From positions 32,576,427 through 32,640,426 of the forward strand of contig OX442315.1 in the NCBI GenBank assembly GCA_949358305.1: a DNA stretch of 64,000 bases, given 5' to 3'. The DNA comes from Strigamia acuminata (Eukaryota > Arthropoda > Chilopoda > Geophilomorpha > Linotaeniidae). Below, in pieces: positions 53,375 to 61,400 of this stretch. Both the position numbers and the translations under genes were made by a program. Below the pieces are notes generated by a model that was given only the letters and a program-made list of their open reading frames with translations, was not told the DNA's origin and ran no database searches. Numbering within the stretch: position 1 is the first letter of the stretch; each line of letters opens with the position of its first letter.

Positions 53375-55283
53375 TGCCTTATTTCTAACCGAAAAGCGAC
53401 AGAAGACGAACGAAGGAGTTGACGTCCAATTACGGATACCGAACGTTGCGCACGAAAACCATTAAATTCAGTATTCAAAATTAATGCGGAATAAATCCGC
53501 TTGGTGTTTTCATCGACGATTAATAAACGAGAGTAATGACGTCATTCTCGACTGCGATTCTCGACTGCGGATTGTACTTGTAGAATTGCAATTCACAATC
53601 AGAGACATCTAGTAGAAATTATAATGATTTTTTTTATCAATAAATTAAGTCGTCTTTGTCTCTAAAATATTGATTACGGTGTCTGTTGTTTAGTAGTTTT
53701 TGGAATGGATCGGCTCTATCTACATCGAATGAACCTCAAACTGGTTGTCAACATTCTTCTAGAAATAATTAATTTCTATTAAATATGGAAAAATGCTTGA
53801 CTTTTATTTTTAATCACCTTTAAAAAAATGACAAGACGACTACATTGAACAATAATTTTTCATTTCGTTTCATTCCTAATTATCCAATCATCATTGCTAC
53901 ATTGTCGCTACTGTTGCGAGTTTTCCGTCACAAGTTGAATGTTGCCGGGATTTTCTTTTCTTTGTGTTGTTTTCTGCTTGTAATTACAAAGTCATGTTTT
54001 TAATAATTATCTTATATTTATTGATATAATTTGAAAACTTATCTAATTGTCTCAGTTTGATTATTCATGCCTAACAAGTAGGCGTGGCTCCTTTGTTAGC
54101 GTTCTTATTCGAATTGTCGATTCCTATAGTATTTGAATTATTAATGGTTTATGTTTTCTTGTTATTTTAACTGTTTTTCAATGTTTTCGTAACTTGATTA
54201 GTTTTACTGTGTATTTTTCCGTTGTATTGTTTTCACCGCTCGTTGTTGCCGTTTCTCGCATTCTGATTATCGCTTGTGATCGCCTAGAATTCATTTTGAT
54301 TTTTATATTCCGTAAATCTACTGATGTTATTTAGTCATTAATATATTGTGTTTACCAATACTTTTCCACTTCACTCTGTTGTCTTTTATCTTGTACGAGG
54401 GTGATCGCAAGTTCGAGCACTCGTTTTTGGGCGTTGGCCTTCGCTTCGCCTATCGATACTGATAATTAACTTTTTACTGTTTTAATTCCGTTTTTGAGTA
54501 CTTACTATAGCAATTTGAATATTCTCTTTTCGTTTCTGATGTGATCGGAGACTTCTTTCCCTTTGATTCTAGCTTACAAGTTAGTCGTGTTTGTTTGAAG
54601 AATTTTTTGTCTCTGAGCCGCCATCTTAGATTGTTACGCATTGTTTTGTGTTAAGATTAAAGTTTTAGGTTTATCCTAGTTTTTGCATCGATCTAATTTA
54701 TTTATTTAATACAATTGAATAATTTTCATAGTGTTTTTGTATTTATTCTCGTCAATTTTGTATTTTATATATATTTTCTAGTGAGACTCCATGAAGTGAA
54801 TCGCTTACTGTGCTGCGATTGGTTAATTGTAGGTAATTGCTGTATTCCCTACTATGGAAGTGTATTTGTAACATGTTTTAGTTTTTCATGTTTGTTTTGA
54901 CCACCTACTATAGCCTTTTGGCACATTCGAGTTTAGGTCATTTCCTTATTAGGAAGTGTTCCTCATTTCTTTTTATGGTCATGTTGCTGATATTTCTATG
55001 TATTTTGCATCATTTAATTCAGTAGGCGCATTCAATGTTATGTTCAGTGTTATGTATTTGAAGAGTAAAGACCTCGTTTTCTATTACCTCTGCTTTATTC
55101 TTTGTTTTTATACAATGGCGTATGAGTAGAATCGTTCGCTTTTGGGAATGTACAGGAATTCACTAAATTTGATAGAAACAAAAGAGATTTGGTGAAAAAA
55201 GGAATCTCCAAAAGACATACACGCATGTTTAATATGCCATTGGTGCAACATTCTTATAAAACGATTTGTTTATACTTTTCTAA
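53375..55283. other. Gene-free interval upstream of RPB1
   Basis: The first about 250 bp form the RPB1 upstream region. From about 53,900 to 55,110 the plus strand is strikingly T-rich relative to A, with no long open frame. This skew suggests a directional process such as an untranslated transcript. No gene is recognised. Confidence 0.45.
53537..53544. promoter_or_regulatory. CRE palindrome upstream of RPB1
   Basis: TGACGTCA, within the 10-bp palindrome ATGACGTCAT, lies 163 bp upstream of the RPB1 ATG. It is a likely ATF/CREB-type site. Function is inferred from motif and position. Confidence 0.45.
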
Positions 55284-55310
55284 TTGTATCGTATAAAATC
55301 AAACAAAAAG

Positions 55311-55457
55311 TTACAACTGCACGTCCAGACTTCATTTATAGCCAGTATGTGCCAACAATTATGCAATCTTAGGCCTAATCTGCAGAAACTCGATATTCAT
55401 GAGTGTTTTGTTGAAGTCCAGGAAGACACAATCAAGATTTCATTATTGATGAAAAAT
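55311..55457 (+). pseudogene. Fragment related to the LRR gene
   Basis: The frame encodes KLQLHVQTSFIASMCQQLCN, then LRPNLQKLDIHECFVEV. This aligns with the LRR gene at 20.9-22.5 kb (ELKLPEQSTLTVAACEEMC, VMPNLQKLDLSGCYVE). The similarity stops on both sides, so only one repeat unit survives, in the opposite orientation. Confidence 0.5.
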
Positions 55458-55562
55458 GAAAAATAAGCTCAAAATGTAGATCAGTCAAAAGTCTAATAAG
55501 CAGCTATAAATAAATGTCCGCGAAAATCAAATTCTTCGAAGAAATCAAGTTCTCCGTCGTGT

Positions 55563-56450
55563 TCAATGGGTGAGTAAATATTCTTTCGCATCTGGGTGTG
55601 CAAGTATATACTTTTGTCTGTTGGAATCAAAAGCGCGCAAGACTCTTTCCCGAACTCTCAGTTCCCAGCTCATGCGTTTAACCTGCTTGGTCTCAACGCT
55701 GAATTTGGGCCGTTTTCTTGTTTCTTCTTCTTCTTGTAATTTTCGTTTTTTCGTCTCTTCTCTAGTTTTTGACCATTTAGCAACTAGTTCTCCGGCCCTA
55801 GCCTGATTTGCTTTCGTTTCTCTCGGATGATCACGTAAATATGCGACTGCTTGTACAAGTACACTGTCTTTGAGAAGCGAGCTAGGATAAAAAAACAAAG
55901 CACATAGAATTCCTTGCCTTATATTCAAAGACGGCAAACTGCCGTTGGGAAGCGGCGAGAGCCAATCGGTGAGAACCGGTAAAAGTCCTAACTCCACAAA
56001 CGCCTTGTGGAGAGTAAGAATTCTTATTGCTGCGATTACGCTGGACAATAATTTCACTTTTTTGAACGCCGTTTGCTTGGCTTTGTACAGTTCTCTGTCT
56101 TCATCCGCGGCTTCTTTCATTTGCTGAATTACTTTCGCAATGCGTTCTTTGTAAGCGTTAAAAATTTCGATGTCTGCTGGTTTTCGTTTTCGTCTTGGTC
56201 TTTCTTTCCTTTTCTTTCTTTCGTTTAACATTGCATCAAAATCAGAGACAAATGGCTTTTTCACCTCGACCTCTGTCACAACTTTTTTCGCAACTTCCTC
56301 AGCATTTTCATCTTCGTTTTTGGTTTCGGATGAATTTTTATTTTTTTCATTTGCTTTTGTAAGTTTTTCGTCACCTTCAAATTCCTCGTCGAAACTAATT
56401 TCTCCAAAACAATCCTTGACTAACTGTGCAAATTTTTCGGCTTCGCTCAT
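55563..56450 (-). CDS. IWS1: IWS1/Spn1 transcription elongation factor, single exon
   Basis: IWS1 binds Spt6 and elongating RNA polymerase II through a TFIIS N-terminal (TND) domain. The 295-residue frame has an acidic, Lys/Glu-rich N-terminus. The linker VSDFDAMLNERKKRKERPRR matches the conserved DFDxML..KK region. In the TND, AADEDRELYKAKQTAFKKVK and LLPVLTDWLSPLPNGSLPSL correspond to vertebrate AAEEDRQLN..KKQPALKKL and IKEWLSPLPDRSLPAL. AVAYLRDHPRETKANQ and VAKWSKTREE follow. The C-terminal RERVLRAFDSNRQKYILAHP is a degenerate version of ARVPMPSNKDYVVRPKW. The lack of introns among intron-rich neighbours and clear divergence suggest a retrocopy. A TATATAAAG box lies 115 bp upstream, so it is probably expressed. 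Confidence 0.85.
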   Translation of the reverse strand: MSEAEKFAQLVKDCFGEISFDEEFEGDEKLTKANEKNKNSSETKNEDENAEEVAKKVVTEVEVKKPFVSDFDAMLNERKKRKERPRRKRKPADIEIFNAYKERIAKVIQQMKEAADEDRELYKAKQTAFKKVKLLSSVIAAIRILTLHKAFVELGLLPVLTDWLSPLPNGSLPSLNIRQGILCALFFYPSSLLKDSVLVQAVAYLRDHPRETKANQARAGELVAKWSKTREETKKRKLQEEEETRKRPKFSVETKQVKRMSWELRVRERVLRAFDSNRQKYILAHPDAKEYLLTH

Positions 56451-56564
56451 TATAGAACTTAAATGAATAACGAGATTTGCTGATTTGCAAGAGATCTAAA
56501 TAATTGAAGACGTGCTCTCGCGATTAACAGCAAATGTCAAATGAGCTTTCGTACATTTGGCTTA

Positions 56565-56573
56565 CTTTATATA
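56565..56573 (-). promoter_or_regulatory. TATA box of the IWS1 gene
   Basis: TATATAAAG on the minus strand, 115 bp upstream of the IWS1 ATG. Confidence 0.55.
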
Positions 56574-56925
56574 TGCGCTTTAGTTCGGTAACGTTCAAAC
56601 AACGCGCTACCCGAACCGTATTAAAAACGTTACCGTTTAATTAATGTCCCGGTAATGTTTCCCATTTGTGGTTTCCTGTGTTAACATTTATTCCGCGAAT
56701 AAAGACGAGTAAGTTAAATTATTTCTTTATGTAATTAATTAAAATTTAAGAAAATAAAGTTTGATTTCGTTCCAGGGCTCATTTCTGGGGCAACATGTTC
56801 AGATGAACGTTGTCGAAGTCTATATTAAATTTGCAGTGAACAAAACTTTTCTTTAAGTACAAATCGAGTCGTCAGCCATCAGTTGTAAAAGTATAATAAT
56901 TATGATTTTTTAATAATTATTCGAA

Positions 56926-56973
56926 ACATTCAAAAAACAAATCACACGATATTAATATTCAATCGAACAACTC
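56926..56973 (+). pseudogene. Copy of the C9orf78 3' end (1)
   Basis: CATTCAAAAAACAAATCACACGATATTAATATTCAATCGAACAAC matches the end of the C9orf78 coding region plus its first 3'UTR bases (46,424-46,470) with few changes. It is on the same strand, 10 kb away. Confidence 0.7.
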
Positions 56974-57557
56974 ACGTACAAAGAAACACAAGCTCCGCAT
57001 CGACGCTTCACGGCAACGCACAAATGCCAACATGTAGGCGCAGTTAAAACAATTACTGTCTGTTAAGATAGCTGACTTTTCATTGCCACTTGCTGATCAG
57101 TTGGAAAAGTGTAATAATTGACCATGATTTGTTTAATGAAGCACACTACAACTTTTAGAAACTTTAATTTGTAAAAGTTAAAAAGTGGGTGTTCACATTA
57201 GTGGGGATATTTTGTATAAATAATGATTTCCAAAAATATTGTACATTGTTTATGTCTGGTAAAATTCTATCCACTGAATCTACTTGTAGCTAATGAACCA
57301 TTAACAATAGAAACTTCTATTTTTTTAAAAGGCTGACAGATGCCAGTTAGTAAACCGACATAATTTTTACATTTGTTTTCGACGTTAAAAGTAGATAATT
57401 TTGGGGCCGAAAGAAAGGTCACGATCTTGTTTTCACTCTAACCGAAGCAACCGACACGCATTTATGCTCGTATTTCACGAACCTTTAGAAGTAAATGAAA
57501 GCTAGTTTCATTCTCTTTCTTTTGATGTATTGTATTAATTTTTACATGCTTTTTCAG

Positions 57558-57978
57558 TACCGTATATCTTTGATTTGTACGCGGGCCTTTAATAGCCCGC
57601 GGACCTTATTTAACACGCGGGGCCGAACTTTTTTTTACAAATAAGGCGCGGGCCTTGTTTAGCGCGCGGGGCCAATTGTTACGTTTCCGAAACGTACCAT
57701 AATTGTTGTTATGTATCGGAAAAGTTCCAATTGTAGGCCGAAAATTTTTGAAATCTGTCGAAAAAGAATGATAAGTGGAACGTTTTGCATATGTTTCAGT
57801 AGAAATTACCGAAACACATGCAAAACGTTTCATTTATCACACTGTTTTGGTGATTTTCGTCGCAAATTGGCCGATGCTTTTTTCCAATTCGGAATAAACC
57901 GCGGGCCTCAAATAGCGCGCGGATCAAAATATTTTTTTGCAAATAGCGCACGGGTGGGCTATTTGCAGATATACGGTA
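57558..57978. mobile_element. 421-bp fold-back MITE with GC-rich ends
   Basis: Terminal repeats TACCGTATATCT / AGATATACGGTA are perfect inverted copies. Subterminal CGCGGGCC and AAATAGCGCGCGG units are mirrored on both sides, and the centre carries GAACGTTTTGCAT / ATGCAAAACGTTTC. It is GC-rich compared with its surroundings. Target duplication is not clear. Confidence 0.7.
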
Positions 57979-58236
57979 CTTTAAATTAATGCCAAAAGTA
58001 GCCTTAAAAGTTGGATTGGCAATTGGCATCCATTTTTTATTTTGAGTTTTATTTTGAGTTGAGATGTCAAGTGGCATCACTTCTACAACTTAAAGTTGTA
58101 CAAGAGTCTCTATTTTGTTCCGAGTTGTAGAAAACTAGAACAAGTGTGAAGACAAGAGTTTCTAAAAGTTGGGTACTTAGGTAGAAAAGTGGTTATCAAG
58201 TGTGATCTAGGCATAAATAATTGTTGTTAATGTTCA

Positions 58237-58310
58237 AAAAATTCAAAAAACAATTCACACAATATTAATATTCAATCGAACAAACTCCATTCTTTATTGT
58301 ATCCATTCAA
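58237..58310 (+). pseudogene. Copy of the C9orf78 3' end (2)
   Basis: AAATTCAAAAAACAATTCACACAATATTAATATTCAATCGAACAA, followed by TTCTTTATTGTATCCATT, matches C9orf78 positions about 46,422-46,483 (coding end plus 3'UTR). It is on the same strand, 12 kb from its source. Confidence 0.75.
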
Positions 58311-58324
58311 TCAGCAACAAAAAT

Positions 58325-58440
58325 AAATAAATAAACACAAACAACAATATTTTATCAATTACATTCGCCCCCCCCCCCCCATCTTTCTGTCATCATAAAA
58401 CTTATACGCGCAAAAATAAACATGGCTGCTCGAACATTTA
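58325..58440 (-). pseudogene. Tandem echo of the ZNFX1 3' end
   Basis: The minus strand encodes YKCSSSHVYFCAYKFYDD, a decayed copy of the final zinc finger of ZNFX1 ([18 protein letters not shown]), directly downstream of the real stop. It is flanked by the same AAAAATAAATAAAT sequence on both repeats, so a tandem duplication of about 133 bp explains it. Confidence 0.75.
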
Positions 58441-58491
58441 TACACATTCAAACACCAACAAAAATAAATAAATCCAAAAAACAATAACTTA

Positions 58492-61400
58492 TCAACTGCA
58501 TTCGCCGCATGTTTCTTGATGATCAACGTAAAACTTATCCGCGCAAAAATAAACATGGCCGCTCGAACATTTATACCAATGGCCGTAATACGGATCTTTC
58601 GAATTATTAACGCACAAATCCTCGACCGTAGAAAACGCAACATTGATCGAATTCACCCGATGCACGTACTCCAACGCGCGAGTAACATCCCGCTCGTCGC
58701 CATCATTAAACGGTAACGTCTTTTCCAACATCATCTTCACTCGCTCCATCTCATTGGTGCTTTCAAAATCGATGACGTCATCCAGCTCCGCTTCCGCATT
58801 CATATAAATGGCGATCAACTCCGACCGTTTCAACTCCCTCACGATATTCCTCCAATCCCACTCGTTTACTTTATCCTCCATCTCCATCACTCTTTTCAAA
58901 AACCAACAAATATCCTCCTCGACGTACAACCTGGCGGCCGAATGTTTAAAACACTCGCTATTCCGCTTCATGTCCGCCATTAACTTCAAAACCTTCACTT
59001 GATTCACCATGGCAACCAACGCCGGTCCAGTTAACCGCTCATTTTTGTACAACCGGTCCTGCAGATTCCTCACAACCGGGAAATACACGTTCAATTTCGT
59101 ACTCGCAATCCCCATCTCGCGTTTCCGTCTAATATGCTCGCTCCACCGCGTAGCAAATTTCGATTTCACCTTTTCGATATCCCCAATCTGTTCCTTAATG
59201 ATATTCCCATAGCGATGACTTCTCCCAATGGCCGCCCCGCACTGTGGACAACTTTTCAAGCCAACCACGGACGATTCGTCCGTCCTCATCCACCGATCCA
59301 ACCCCGTCACTTCGATATTATGTCCACACTCGTTCAATTCGACAACCCTAGCGTCTTCCACCTCACCGTCGCAATAAAAAATCTCAAAATTCCCACAAAC
59401 CTTACACAACTTCGGACATTTTTCCCCGCACAGTCCATTGCACGCATGCCCACAATGCAACGTCAACTTGCACGGCTCGTCGCACCGCGGCCTGTCGCAC
59501 AACTCCCAACACTTTCTCGTGCACTTATAATGCGGACAAACCCAAGTGCACTCTTCCTCGCACTTGACGTAACTCGACCCGCACTTTAAATCACGAATAT
59601 GATCGCACAAATACGTAAAAACGCGCCCGCACGGATAACAAGGATTCGAACACGCCGCGAAACAAACGTGGCCGCATATTTGCTTCCGATTGCACTTACT
59701 CTCGCACGACACGTGCACTCGTCCTTGCCGACACTTCCCGCACGTTCCGCCGCAGTTGTGCTCGCACGGCAGGAAAGTGTTGCACGGCTCGCCGCAGTAA
59801 CTCGCGACAGTCTGCGGCGGCGCAGAACGCAAACAACACGGCACTTCCACCTCGTGTCCGCACACGCTCTTCACTCGCACCAACCGCTCGCAAACGTCCG
59901 GGCACATCTCCACGCATTTCCTCTCGCAAGAATGTCCGCACGCCAACGTCTTCAAACACGGCGCGTCGCAAGCCACCGTCGACACGTCGGTGCAACACGT
60001 CAACAAATCGTTGTGTCCGCACGGCAGTTTCTTCCCCACCATCACCACGCACTCGCCGCACTCCTCCTGACACTTATTCGTGCACCCGTGTCCACACCCG
60101 AGTATTTTCAAGCACGGAAAAACACAAACAAATCCTCCCGTGTCCGCTCCGCACTGCAACAACGTCACGTGACCACACTCCAATCGCGTTTCGACCATCT
60201 CCACGCACTCCTGGCACCTCTCGCCGCACTTCCGCTTGCAAAAATGCCCGCAATTCAACGTCCTCGAGCAGGGAAAATTACAAAAATATCCTTCAACGTT
60301 CGCGCGACACATCATCGCGGCGCCGTGACCGCACGGGAGACGCTTGTCCACAATTTCCACGCATCCCCCGCACTCCTCCCAGCAGATCCTCGCGCAATCG
60401 TGTCCGCAATCCAACTTCCTCATGCACGGCCCATCGCACGTGTACCTCTCCAAATCGACGCAACACTTGAGCAAATACATGTGTCCACACCCGAGCACCC
60501 CTTCGACCATTTCCTCGCACTCCCCGCACTCTTCACAGCACTCCTTCTTGCACCCGTGTCCGCAACTCCTAGTCCTCGCGCAATCGAGCTTGCACACGAT
60601 TTTTCTCGCGTCCGTACTGCACGTGACGACCGCGGAATGACCGCACGGCAGCGTCTTGTGCACCGTCACCACGCACTCGATGTTCGGATCGTTGCACTTC
60701 TTTCCGTACACGTGTCCGCACTCCAGCGTCAAACTGCACCACTCCTCGCAGTCCTCCACTAGCGACACGTCGGTGCAGCAGTACAGCTCCATCCGGTGCG
60801 AGCAATCCAGCGTTTTGACCACTCGTCGCATGCACTTCACCTCGTTCATGTCCGTCGAGCACGCGACCTCGAGCGTGTGCTCGCACGCGGCGTGTTTCTT
60901 CCACACCACGATGTCGCATGGTCGGCACTCCTCGTAGCACTTGAGCCGACACTTGTGTTGATTTTCGCACAAAACCTTCTCGCAAATCTGCTCGCATTTC
61001 GTGTGTTCGTCCACGTGACAGTACTGCGGACAAAAATGGCCGCACTGAAGTTTCACGTCGCATCTGTACAGACACCCGCCTTTCGGACATTTCGCTTTAA
61101 TGTCGCGCCCGTTCCGAACGACGGTCGGATACGCGTGCGTCTGGCACGCCAGGGTCATCGCCTGTCCGATGTGGTTCCGTTTTTCCAAATCGGCGACGAT
61201 GGCGCGCCATAATTGGCTCCTCCTCGCATAATGCCTGAAGTTGCCGATGCAGAACAGTCCGATTTTCGCCCTGGAAAACGCCACGTTGATCCTGTTGTGC
61301 ACTTTGAGGAATCCGATTTGGTCCGTTTCGTTGCTGCGCGCGAACGACAGCAAGATAATATCGCTTTCTTCGCCTTGGAAGTTATCCACGACCGTCACGT

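Larger units (their letters stand above)
56451..58491. other. Interval between IWS1 and ZNFX1 stop
   Basis: Apart from the IWS1 promoter, two C9orf78-tail copies, the 57.56-57.98 kb MITE and the 3' echo of ZNFX1, no gene is seen. The open frames here fall within the MITE or have no support. Confidence 0.55.

Noticed and set aside
59599-60762. 387-codon plus-strand frame and several others antisense to ZNFX1
   Set aside because: They mirror the GC-rich, Cys/His-rich ZNFX1 exon. Arg/Ala/His-rich composition and lack of any motif mark them as antisense by-products.
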